Assembly (NCBI RefSeq): GCF_017744255.1
Contig: NZ_JAGHQP010000001.1
Span: 186,001-250,000 of the forward strand
From: Brevundimonas sp. A19_0
GTDB lineage: Bacteria > Pseudomonadota > Alphaproteobacteria > Caulobacterales > Caulobacteraceae
Reading direction: 5' to 3'
Length of the DNA stretch: 64,000 nucleotides
Shown here: positions 55,738 through 64,000 of the stretch, piece after piece
Layout: every line of letters starts with the position of its first letter
Numbering within the stretch: the stretch's first letter is position 1
Notes under the pieces: model-generated
Database searches by the model: none
What the model saw: only the letters and a program-made list of their open reading frames with translations
Told to the model about the DNA's origin: nothing
Program-made: the position numbers and the translations under genes

Positions 55738-55968
55738 ATGCGTAAGACCATCGCCGCAGCCTCGGTTGGTCTGCTGCTGATTGCAGGCCAAGCGGTCGCC
55801 GCTAACAACAACAGCGCCGTGACCCGCGTCGGTGATCGTGTCGGCGCCACTGCCGAAGCTGGCAACCAGTTCGCTGGCATCCCGCTTCCCGTCATCCTGA
55901 TCGGCACCGCCGTGTTCGTCGGTGTGGTCTCGGTGTTCTCGGACGACGACGCTCCGACCAGCCCGTAA
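55738..55968 (+). CDS. Small secreted or membrane protein of unknown function
   Basis: The 76-residue product has an AT-rich leader with AAAGGGGATTTGC before the ATG. A signal peptide (about 1-22, ending QAVAA) is followed by a short polar stretch, a hydrophobic segment (about 48-65, PLPVILIGTAVFVGVVSVF) and an acidic tail FSDDDAPTSP. No known domain. Its own terminator-bounded context and strong ribosome site suggest separate, high expression next to the exopolysaccharide polymerase/ligase gene. Confidence 0.7.
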   Translation: MRKTIAAASVGLLLIAGQAVAANNNSAVTRVGDRVGATAEAGNQFAGIPLPVILIGTAVFVGVVSVFSDDDAPTSP

Positions 55969-56002
55969 GAGTTTCGATCCCGCTCAGGGTACGAGTGCGT
56001 AA

Positions 56003-57388
56003 GTGAGCGGGTCGTTTCTGAAACGATTAAGCCAGTGGGATGCTTTGGCCATTGCGGCCGGTGTCCTGCTGGCTTTTTCGTTGTTTCTGGGCGGCGCCAG
56101 CCGCGCCCACGCCGTGCCGCTCGCTCTCGTCGAACTGGCCGCCCTGCCGGTCCTTGGACTGGCCCTCGTCCGGATGATCCGGTCCGGAGCGTGGAAGGAC
56201 CACCGCTTCCTTCTGGCGCTGGCGGGTGCGGCCATGGCGCTTCCGCTTCTCCAGCTTATCCCGCTGCCCTATCAGATCTGGGCGTCGCTGCCCGGGCGTG
56301 AAGGCGCCGTGCAGGCCCTGGAGCTGGCCGGAATCAGCCCCGCCTGGCTGCCCATCTCACTGGCCCCCGACCAGACCTGGCAAGCCTTCCTGGCCCTCCT
56401 TCCTCCGGTTGCCATGCTGCTCGCCGCGCTCACGCTGGATCGGCCCACCGTCAGCTGGATGGTATGGGCGATCCTGGCATTCGTGGCCCTGAGCATCGTT
56501 CTGGGCACTCTGCAGATCACCCTGGACAGCCGCACCTTCTATCCTTGGGCGACAACCAATTTCGGCTCGCTGGTCGGCTTCTTTGCCAACCGCAACCACA
56601 TGGCCACCCTGTGCCTGATCGCCGTGCCCTTTGCCGCCGCTCTTGCCGGCAGTGGCCTGAACGGCAGAGGCCGCGACTCGGGTCTGCGCGTCTGGGTCGG
56701 CCTGCTGGTGATTGGCCTTGTGATCGTGGCGCTCGGCGCCATCCGCTCGCGATTCGGCGTCATTCTGATCGGGCCGGCCCTCATCGGCAGTCTGCTGGTC
56801 GCCTGGATTTCGTCCGGGCGCGGCCGTCCCGGCCCCCTGGTCCTGGGAGCCACCGCAGCCGCCGCTGTCGCCTTCGGCATTGTCGCGATCTTCGCCCTTG
56901 GCCCCGCGCTGGAGCGATTCGACAACGACCCCGCCAACGACATCCGGTTCGAGAATTGGCCCGTGGTCGTTCGGGCCGCCCAGGATTTCCTGCCCCTCGG
57001 TTCGGGGCTGGGCTCTTTCGACCCGGTCTACCGGTCCTATGAGCCGGTCGAGACCCTGAAGGCGGCCTATTTCAACCAGGCGCACAACGACTATCTGCAG
57101 CTCTGGCTGACGACAGGCTGGATGGGCGTCGCCCTGATCATCGCCGCCTTCGTCTGGTGGGGACGCCGGTCCTGGAGTGCATGGCGCGCAGGGGCCAGCC
57201 TGAACCGCGACCTGCAAAGAGCGGCTTCGGTCGCCCTGTTGCTGATCGCCGCGCACTCTGCGGCCGATTATCCCCTGCGGACCGAGACCATGGCGGTGAT
57301 CTTCGCCCTCGCCTGCGCGATTCTCGATGGCGCCGTGCATGCCTCGCGTCTGGCCGCCGGGCGCCCCGCGCCGTCGCGGGCCCCCTGA
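56003..57388 (+). CDS. O-antigen ligase/polymerase-like membrane protein (Wzy/WaaL superfamily)
   Basis: The GTG start at 56003 gives 461 residues with about eleven membrane helices. Characteristic are FGSLVGFFANRNHMATLCLIAVPF and the periplasmic loop with PLGSGLGSFDPVYRSYEP and FNQAHNDYLQLWLTTGWMG, the H-N-x-Y/L motif of the O-antigen ligase/polymerase superfamily. It is the second Wzy-like protein in the window and belongs to the plus-strand export group. It could be the polymerase for the Wzc-dependent polymer, with the one at 46519-47868 serving another glycan, or it could be a ligase. Confidence 0.85.
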   Translation: MSGSFLKRLSQWDALAIAAGVLLAFSLFLGGASRAHAVPLALVELAALPVLGLALVRMIRSGAWKDHRFLLALAGAAMALPLLQLIPLPYQIWASLPGREGAVQALELAGISPAWLPISLAPDQTWQAFLALLPPVAMLLAALTLDRPTVSWMVWAILAFVALSIVLGTLQITLDSRTFYPWATTNFGSLVGFFANRNHMATLCLIAVPFAAALAGSGLNGRGRDSGLRVWVGLLVIGLVIVALGAIRSRFGVILIGPALIGSLLVAWISSGRGRPGPLVLGATAAAAVAFGIVAIFALGPALERFDNDPANDIRFENWPVVVRAAQDFLPLGSGLGSFDPVYRSYEPVETLKAAYFNQAHNDYLQLWLTTGWMGVALIIAAFVWWGRRSWSAWRAGASLNRDLQRAASVALLLIAAHSAADYPLRTETMAVIFALACAILDGAVHASRLAAGRPAPSRAP

Positions 57389-57401
57389 ACCGACAGCCGT
57401 T

Positions 57402-58454
57402 CTAACCGCCGAAGACGGCGCCGAACTCGGCGTTGGCGCGGTCGTAGTCGGGCGGACGGCCGATATCCAGCCAGTAGCCCTCCGCCCGGTGCGGACGCAC
57501 GGCCAGGTCAGCGTCGATCAGGGCCTGGATCAGGGTCGGCATGTCATAGGCCTGGCCCCGCGGAATCCGCTCCAGCGCCGGGCGCGACAGCACATAGACC
57601 CCGGCATTGATGTTGAAGACCTGGCTGGGCTTTTCCTCGATGCCGCTGATGCGACCGTCGGCGGCGCGGATAACCCCGAAGGGCACCTGCATCTCATAGT
57701 CGCGCACGACCACGGTGGCGGCCGCGCCATCGCGGATGTGGGCCTCCATCACCTGACCATAGTCGACGCGGGTCAGGACATCGCCATTGGTGACCAGCAC
57801 CGGCCCCTCGACCTCGGGCGGCAGCAAGGACAGGGCGCCGCAGGTGCCCAGCGGCCGGTCCTCGCGCAGATAGCCGATGTTGAGCCCGCGATCCGACCCG
57901 TCGCCGAAGTGGGCCTCGATCTGGTCGGCCATATAGTTCACCGACAGGAAGATCCGCCGGAAACCCTGAACCGCGAGGCCGGAGATGATGGTCTCGAGTA
58001 TCGGGCGCGGCCCGACGTTGAGCATGGGCTTGGGCGTGGTACGGGTCAGCTCGGCCAGACGCTCGCCCCGCCCCCCTGCCATGATCACCACCGGCTCGGG
58101 CCGCTCGGGCACATCCAGCAGGTCGCCGACGGTCGACAGACCGGTCACCCGCCCGTCTGCATCCACGCGGGGCAGCTGGCGCAGTTTACGGGCCCGCAGC
58201 ATGGTCAGGGCCGCGCCCTCATCCAGGCCGTCCGGGGCCACCACCGGCGTGGTGTGCACGAACGGACGGCAGGCCTGCTCCAGAGCAGCGCCATTGATCA
58301 GGGCCCGGCGTACGTCACCGTCCGACAGGGTGCCGATCAGCACACCGCCCTCATCCACGACGAGAGCAATGCCGACACCCGCCGCATCGATGGCCTTCAG
58401 CACCTGCCGCAAGGGGGCGTCCGGGCCGACCAGGGTGCGTTGCCAGTGCTTCAT
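57402..58454 (-). CDS. CBS-domain sugar nucleotidyltransferase (PtmE-like)
   Basis: The 350-residue product has an N-terminal CBS pair (about 1-118: VVDEGGVLIGTLSDGDVRRAL, RVTGLSTVGDLL) fused to a nucleotidyltransferase (VVIMAGGRGERLAELTRTTPKPML, TNGDVLT, GIEEKPSQVFNINAGVYV). PtmE of Campylobacter has this layout and makes the GDP-sugar that starts legionaminic acid synthesis. Four-base overlap with the NeuB-like gene upstream supports that role. A general mannose-1-P guanylyltransferase is less likely because of the CBS fusion and the neighbours. Confidence 0.85.
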   Translation of the reverse strand: MKHWQRTLVGPDAPLRQVLKAIDAAGVGIALVVDEGGVLIGTLSDGDVRRALINGAALEQACRPFVHTTPVVAPDGLDEGAALTMLRARKLRQLPRVDADGRVTGLSTVGDLLDVPERPEPVVIMAGGRGERLAELTRTTPKPMLNVGPRPILETIISGLAVQGFRRIFLSVNYMADQIEAHFGDGSDRGLNIGYLREDRPLGTCGALSLLPPEVEGPVLVTNGDVLTRVDYGQVMEAHIRDGAAATVVVRDYEMQVPFGVIRAADGRISGIEEKPSQVFNINAGVYVLSRPALERIPRGQAYDMPTLIQALIDADLAVRPHRAEGYWLDIGRPPDYDRANAEFGAVFGG

Positions 58455-59527
58455 GGCTCGATCGCCTCATCCGGCTGATAGTCGCGGCCTGCCGGTCGGC
58501 CGTAGAGGGCAAAGGCCTGATGGGGCTCAAGGCCATCCGCCGGGCGCTTGGCCGTCAGCATGTCGGGTGCCCAGACCTCTCCGGCCCGGACCTTGCGCGT
58601 AGCGACCAGCGACCGGCGCGCGACAATCCGGTTGGCCATTTCCTCGAACGCAGGACCCTTTTCGGCATGGCCCAACGCCTGTTCGACCTCCCGGATGGCG
58701 CGGACCATGGCCGCCAGCTCGTCCGGCTCCAATGAGGCCGCGTGGTCGGGCCCCTGGCGGTCACGGCTGAGGGTGAAATGCTTCTCGATCATCACCGCGC
58801 CCCGCGCCACGGCAGCGATGGGAACGGTGATACCCAGCGTATGGTCGGAATAGCCGACAGGCAGGCCGAACGTCTCTCTCAGCGTGTCCATGGCCCTGAG
58901 GTTCACGGCCGACAGCGGCGCCGGATACTGGGTCGTGCAGTGCAGCAGCACCACCTGACCCTTGAGCGCCGCCCGCGCAGCCTCGGTGTCGAAAGCGGCC
59001 AGCGCCGTCTCCAGATCAGGCGGCAGGTCGCTCCGCATCCGGCCCCAGGCGATCAGGGCCAGCGCCTGACGCACCTCATCCAGCGTCGCCATGCCGGTCG
59101 AGACCGCCAGCGGCGGGCCTACGCGGGCGGCGGCGATCAGCATTTCGCCCCAGGTCAGATCGCCGGACGGAATCTTGATCCACGGCATGCCCAGCCCCGC
59201 GACCAGCGCCAGACTGTCCATGTCGAAGGCCGTGGACATGAAGGCGATGCCGCGCGCCCGGCAGCGCTCGACCAGCGCCGGGTGATCCTCTGGCTTCAGC
59301 TCCAGCCGCCGCACCATGTCCAGCTGGGTGCCGCCCTCGCCCGTATTGGTCACCTGATACTCGGCCTTGAGCGCGCGGGCAGTCAGGGCGGCCTCGGCTC
59401 GGAAGGTCTGGAATTTGACGGCGTCGGCCCCGGCTTCGGCAGCGACGTCGATCATGGCGAGCGCATCCGCCAGCGAGCCGTCGTGGTTCACCCCCGCTTC
59501 GGCGATGATGAAGACCCGGTCAGCCAC
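58451..59527 (-). CDS. Nonulosonic acid synthase (NeuB/LegI-like)
   Basis: The 358-residue protein has an N-terminal TIM-barrel with IAEAGVNHDGSLADALAMID, VKFQTFRAEA, STAFDMDSL, IKIPSGDLT and VGYSDHTLGITVPIAAVARGAVMIEKHFTL. The C-terminal SAF (antifreeze-like) domain starts near residue 295 (RRSLVATRKVRAGEVW). It condenses a hexose such as 2,4-diacetamido-mannose with phosphoenolpyruvate. Genes on both sides favour legionaminic or a related acid over sialic or pseudaminic acid. Confidence 0.93.
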   Translation of the reverse strand: MADRVFIIAEAGVNHDGSLADALAMIDVAAEAGADAVKFQTFRAEAALTARALKAEYQVTNTGEGGTQLDMVRRLELKPEDHPALVERCRARGIAFMSTAFDMDSLALVAGLGMPWIKIPSGDLTWGEMLIAAARVGPPLAVSTGMATLDEVRQALALIAWGRMRSDLPPDLETALAAFDTEAARAALKGQVVLLHCTTQYPAPLSAVNLRAMDTLRETFGLPVGYSDHTLGITVPIAAVARGAVMIEKHFTLSRDRQGPDHAASLEPDELAAMVRAIREVEQALGHAEKGPAFEEMANRIVARRSLVATRKVRAGEVWAPDMLTAKRPADGLEPHQAFALYGRPAGRDYQPDEAIEP

Positions 59528-60674
59528 CGGCGACCTCGATATCGATGAACCGCTTGTGCATCAGGGCTTCGCGCTCGGGCAGGGACGTCAGGACCGACAG
59601 GATGCGCGGGACAGTCTTTCCATCTCCATAAGGATTGAGCGCGCCGGACAGGTCGGCCGAGAAAGCCTCGTCCAGTGCCGCGCGGATGGCCTCAACCTCG
59701 CCGGGACAGTGGAAGACAGTCTCCCCGGCCAGCCGGCCCTGCTGCCGCACGCCGACGTCGACAGTCGGAATGCCGAGCGAGGGGGCCTCGGTCAGGCCGC
59801 TGGAGGAGTTGCCCACCACCGCCCGACAGCGCGCCATCAGGGGCAGATAGGCGGCGCCGAGGGCCGCATGGACCGAGACATTGGCCCGCCCCTTCGCCCA
59901 CTCATCCAGACGCCTGTTCAGCGCCTCATGCCCCGGGTCGGCATTGGGCCGGGTGATCCAGAGCCGGGTCGAGGCCGGCTGCGCTTCCAGAGCCGCGAGC
60001 AGGGCCTCGAACTCGACCAGCCCGCCATCCGACAGCAGGGTGACCGGGTGGAAGCAGACCAGCAGATTGTCCGCAGCCAGCGGACAGCCCAGCAGGCGTT
60101 CCAGTTCCGCATCGGGAACGGACGCAGCAGCGGTCAGACTGTCCAGCGAGGGATTGCCGACCCTATGGATGCGCCAGTCCTCCTCTCCCAGCTGGCGCAG
60201 GCGGCGCGCGGCCTCTGTATGGGTGACCAGATGAAGCTGGGCCAGTTTGCTGACCGCATGGCGGATGCCCTCGTCGATCGCGCCTTCGGTCACATCGCCG
60301 CCACCCAGATGGATCAGCGGCAGGCGCAGCAGCATGGCGGCCTGGGCCACCGCCAGGATCTCGTAGCGGTCGCCGACAATCAGCACGGCATCGGGCTTCA
60401 GCCGGCCCAGCGCCTCGACCACGCCGGTCAGGACGGCGGCGCTCCCTCGCGCGGCGGCAGCGGCATCGTCGCCTTCCAGCGGCATCGGCACCAGGGCATC
60501 GGCCTCGATCAGGCCGTCGGCGTCCGAGCCGAACCGCGGGTCGGCATGGGTACCGGTCAGCAGCAGCTGTCCCCTCGTGCGCGGATCGGCGCGCAGGGCG
60601 TCGACGATGGGGCGGATCAGGCCATAGTCGGCCCGGCCACTGCTCACCACACAGATGGTCACGCGTTCCGCCAT
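59520..60674 (-). CDS. Hydrolysing UDP/GDP-sugar 2-epimerase (NeuC/LegG-like)
   Basis: ATG 60674 gives 384 residues. Motifs are VVSSGRADYGLIRPIVDAL, LTGTHADPRFG, VLIVGDRYEILAVAQAAMLL, IHLGGGDVTEGAIDEGIRHAVSKLAQLH and VGNSSSGLTEAPSLGIPTVDVG, as in NeuC/LegG enzymes that release UDP or GDP and invert C2. It overlaps the NeuB-like gene by eight bases. LegG works on a 2,4-diacetamido sugar, so a 4-amino route (LegB, LegC, LegH) must precede it. Confidence 0.92.
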   Translation of the reverse strand: MAERVTICVVSSGRADYGLIRPIVDALRADPRTRGQLLLTGTHADPRFGSDADGLIEADALVPMPLEGDDAAAAARGSAAVLTGVVEALGRLKPDAVLIVGDRYEILAVAQAAMLLRLPLIHLGGGDVTEGAIDEGIRHAVSKLAQLHLVTHTEAARRLRQLGEEDWRIHRVGNPSLDSLTAAASVPDAELERLLGCPLAADNLLVCFHPVTLLSDGGLVEFEALLAALEAQPASTRLWITRPNADPGHEALNRRLDEWAKGRANVSVHAALGAAYLPLMARCRAVVGNSSSGLTEAPSLGIPTVDVGVRQQGRLAGETVFHCPGEVEAIRAALDEAFSADLSGALNPYGDGKTVPRILSVLTSLPEREALMHKRFIDIEVAGG

Positions 60675-60759
60675 GCGCCTGCTACAGTCTGCCTTGCCAG
60701 AGTCGGTCAGGGTGTCAGGGTAGCAGTCTTGTCCGATTCCCGGAGGGGAGCGCCATCCG

Positions 60760-61407
60760 ATGAAGATTGCCATCTGCGGAACGGGCGGATTCAGCCGCGA
60801 AGTCGCGCCCCTGGCGTGGGAAATGGTCCGCGCAGCCGGAGCCCGCAGCCCCGATGCCGTCTGTTTCGTGCCGAAAGACGGCGAGGCCTACGAGCCATCG
60901 GTGAACGGGCATCCCGTGATCCCGCTGGCCGAGCTGCCCATGGACTACGGCATTGTCGTCGCCATTGCCGAAGCCACCATCCGCCGCCGGGTCGATGCCG
61001 AGATGCGGGCGCTGGGCCGGCCTCTCGTCTCTCTGATCGCGCCCACCGCCCTCGGGCGCGGGCCGTGCGAGATCGGCGAAGGGGCTCTGCTGTGCGACCA
61101 CACGATCCTGACCGCCGATGTGCGGATCGGTCGGCAGTTTCACGCCAACATCTATTCCTACGTCGCGCATGAGTGCGTGATCGGCGACTTCGTCACCCTG
61201 GCGCCGCGTGTGTGCATCAACGGCAATACGGTGATCGAGGACGACGTCTATGTCGGGACGGGCGCTATCCTGCGGCAGGGAACCCCGGACAAGCCTCTCC
61301 GCATCGGCAAGGGGGCGGTGATCGGCATGGGGGCTGTGGTGACCAAGGATGTCGCCCCGGGCGAGACCGTGGTCGGCAATCCGGCGCGGCCGCTGGAACG
61401 ACCCTGA
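60760..61407 (+). CDS. NeuD/PglD-family hexapeptide acyltransferase (LegH candidate)
   Basis: The 215-residue protein has the PglD-like N-terminus IAICGTGGFSREVAPLAWEM. A left-handed beta-helix follows from residue about 100, with repeats such as IGEGALLCDHTILTADVRIGRQFHANIYSY, ending in the C-terminal GAVVTKDVAPGETVVGNPA. Such enzymes acetylate a 4-amino sugar or a nonulosonic acid. It is divergent from the NeuC-like gene and convergent with LegB, which fits the LegH step. O-acetylation of the final acid is possible. Confidence 0.85.
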   Translation: MKIAICGTGGFSREVAPLAWEMVRAAGARSPDAVCFVPKDGEAYEPSVNGHPVIPLAELPMDYGIVVAIAEATIRRRVDAEMRALGRPLVSLIAPTALGRGPCEIGEGALLCDHTILTADVRIGRQFHANIYSYVAHECVIGDFVTLAPRVCINGNTVIEDDVYVGTGAILRQGTPDKPLRIGKGAVIGMGAVVTKDVAPGETVVGNPARPLERP

Positions 61408-61411
61408 ACGG

Positions 61412-62422
61412 CTAGATGGCGTAGGTGCCGGGGCGGTAGCGGGCCAGATTTGCGGGCTCGCGGAACCAGGCGATGGTGTCGTCCAGACCGCGCGCAAATC
61501 CGTCCAGTCCGGCATGGGCCGGGCGCCAGCCGGTCAGGGCCTGGACCCGGCTGGTGTCGGCGAACAGGCGTTCAACCTCGCTGGCATCGGGGCGCAGGCG
61601 TTCGGCCTCGCTGACGATGTCGATGTCGACCCCCATCCGCTCGGCGATCAGGCGGGCGGTGTCGCCGATCGAGACCTCGAAACCGCTGCCCAGATTGGTC
61701 ACCCCGCCGATGGCCGCATCGCATTCCGCCACGGCCATGATGCCGGCCACGGTGTCGGACACATGGCTGAAGTCGCGGGTAGGTGAGAGCGCGCCCAGCT
61801 TCACCTGACGGGCGCCGGTCGCCAGCTGGGTGATGACGGTCGGAATGACCGCGCGGGCCGACTGGCGCGGGCCATAGGTGTTGAACGGGCGCACCAGCGA
61901 CACCGGGGTGCCAAAGGCGGCGTGGAAGCTGAGGGCGATCTGGTCGGCGCCGATCTTGGAGGCTGAATAGGGGGACTGGCCCTGAAGGGGGTGGTCCTCG
62001 GTCATCGGCACGAAGCGGGCGGTGCCATAGACCTCGCTGGTCGAGGTGGGCACGACGCGCTCGACCCCCAGATCGCGCGCGGCCTGCACGATGTTGAGCG
62101 TGCCCGTGACATTGGTGTCCACATAGGCGCCGGGCGAATGATAGCTGTAGGGAATGGCGATCAGGGCGGCCAGGTGCAGCACCACATCACAGCCGGTCAT
62201 GGCGGTCTTCACGCCGTAAGGATCGCGGACGTCGCCGGCGAAGACGTCCAGAGCGTCCTGGATGTCCTCGGGTGACTGATCCAGCCAGCCCCGGTGGCCG
62301 AAGCTGTTGTACTGGACGAAGGCGCGCACCCTGTGACCGTCGCGAACCAGCCGCTCGACCAGATGCGAGCCGATGAAGCCGTCGGCGCCCGTCACCAGAA
62401 TGCGTTTTCCGCTGAGGTTCAT
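61412..62422 (-). CDS. Nucleotide-sugar 4,6-dehydratase (LegB-like SDR)
   Basis: ATG 62422 gives 336 residues; the frame is open 18 codons further upstream. Motifs are ILVTGADGFIGSHLVERLVRDGHRV, FVQYNSFGHRGWLDQS, HLAALIAIPYSYHSP, PTSTSEVYGTA and YSASKIGAD. The QYNSFGHRGWL and IPYSYHSP stretches recall LegB/PglF-like soluble dehydratases, which act on GDP- or UDP-GlcNAc at the first step of legionaminic acid synthesis. The neighbouring acyltransferase, NeuC and NeuB support this. Confidence 0.88.
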   Translation of the reverse strand: MNLSGKRILVTGADGFIGSHLVERLVRDGHRVRAFVQYNSFGHRGWLDQSPEDIQDALDVFAGDVRDPYGVKTAMTGCDVVLHLAALIAIPYSYHSPGAYVDTNVTGTLNIVQAARDLGVERVVPTSTSEVYGTARFVPMTEDHPLQGQSPYSASKIGADQIALSFHAAFGTPVSLVRPFNTYGPRQSARAVIPTVITQLATGARQVKLGALSPTRDFSHVSDTVAGIMAVAECDAAIGGVTNLGSGFEVSIGDTARLIAERMGVDIDIVSEAERLRPDASEVERLFADTSRVQALTGWRPAHAGLDGFARGLDDTIAWFREPANLARYRPGTYAI

Positions 62423-62516
62423 GAGCCGCTCGACCCCTGCTGTCCGGCCCCCGATTCGGCGCCCGGGACCCAGCATGGCGCAAAGGCAGCGGGATCAGAA
62501 GGGCCGCGTCCCGAGG

Positions 62517-62545
62517 TTGCATGGCTGCTGGACAGCCGCTTATAT
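62517..62545 (+). promoter_or_regulatory. Sigma-70-type promoter for the AGE-family gene
   Basis: TTGCAT (62517-62522) and TTATAT (62540-62545) are 17 bp apart. The spacer itself carries the inverted repeat GGCTG...CAGCC (62523-62537), which a regulator could read. It lies 43 to 88 bp before the two candidate start codons of the gene at 62633. Confidence 0.6.
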
Positions 62546-62632
62546 GCCCGCCACTTCAATGGTCTGGTCGTTGTTCATGTATCCCGTATGCACCCGCGCC
62601 CGGGGGTTTTCCGTGCCTCCCGGATTTCGCGG

Positions 62633-64000
<1,368 letters not shown>

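Noticed and set aside
57402-58454. Reading the CBS-nucleotidyltransferase as a mannose-1-phosphate guanylyltransferase of central metabolism
   Set aside because: The CBS fusion and overlap with NeuB/NeuC-like genes fit the PtmE role better. A separate ManC-like gene already exists at 17141-18148.

Overview
The window is a GC-rich (roughly two-thirds G+C), densely packed bacterial chromosome segment. It contains no rRNA, tRNA, insertion sequence or CRISPR array that I can see. A large TonB-dependent receptor of the carbohydrate type, TRAP uptake, a Wzc/GumC-type exopolysaccharide machine and a nonulosonic-acid (legionaminate-like) gene set suggest an alphaproteobacterium, most likely Caulobacterales (Brevundimonas or Caulobacter relative). 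That assignment is inference; no phylogenetic marker gene is present.

Region 1 (1-15132) is a pectin/polyuronate utilisation locus. It holds the tail of an efflux outer-membrane protein, a TonB-dependent receptor, two secreted pectate-lyase-like proteins, a KduD-type dehydrogenase, an RpiB-family isomerase that could stand in for KduI, a LacI-family regulator, and an operon of a FAH-fold hydratase, a three-part TRAP transporter and KDG kinase. Palindromic sites related to TGACACCGGTGTCA lie in front of the receptor, both lyases, kduD/isomerase and the regulator, so one LacI-type regulon probably covers the locus. Acetyl-CoA synthetase, a mannose-1-phosphate guanylyltransferase-like gene and an MFS transporter follow (15210-19549).

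Region 2 (19540-26075, minus strand) makes and starts a surface glycan: methyltransferase, GT4 glycosyltransferase, UDP-sugar 4-epimerase, a fused phosphoglycosyl transferase-GNAT protein, a FemAB/GNAT-like protein and a DegT aminotransferase.

Region 3 (26374-32648, plus strand) is an unusual acyl-modification cassette: MBOAT acyltransferase, SGNH-like membrane-anchored protein, methyltransferase, stand-alone acyl carrier protein, MaoC-like hot-dog protein and FkbH-type HAD protein. The combination resembles the glyceryl-ACP machinery of polyketide pathways placed inside a polysaccharide locus. It is my best candidate for an undescribed system.

Region 4 (32619-49807, minus strand) is a long chain of tightly spaced or overlapping genes: WbpM/PglF-like dehydratase, Wzy-like polymerase, five glycosyltransferases, Wzx flippase, the three L-FucNAc genes (WbjB/C/D type), a TviB-type UDP-sugar dehydrogenase and an OafA-like acyltransferase with SGNH tail. 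Region 5 (50209-57388, plus strand) supplies export: Wza lipoprotein, an M48-PDZ lipoprotein, Wzc tyrosine kinase, an uncharacterised repeat-like protein, a 76-residue secreted protein and a second Wzy/ligase-like membrane protein.

Region 6 (57402-62422) holds NeuC-, NeuB- and PtmE-like genes, a NeuD-like acyltransferase and a LegB-like dehydratase, pointing to a nucleotide-activated nonulosonic acid. The window ends with an AGE-family sugar epimerase/isomerase and the start of a GH13 glucosidase.
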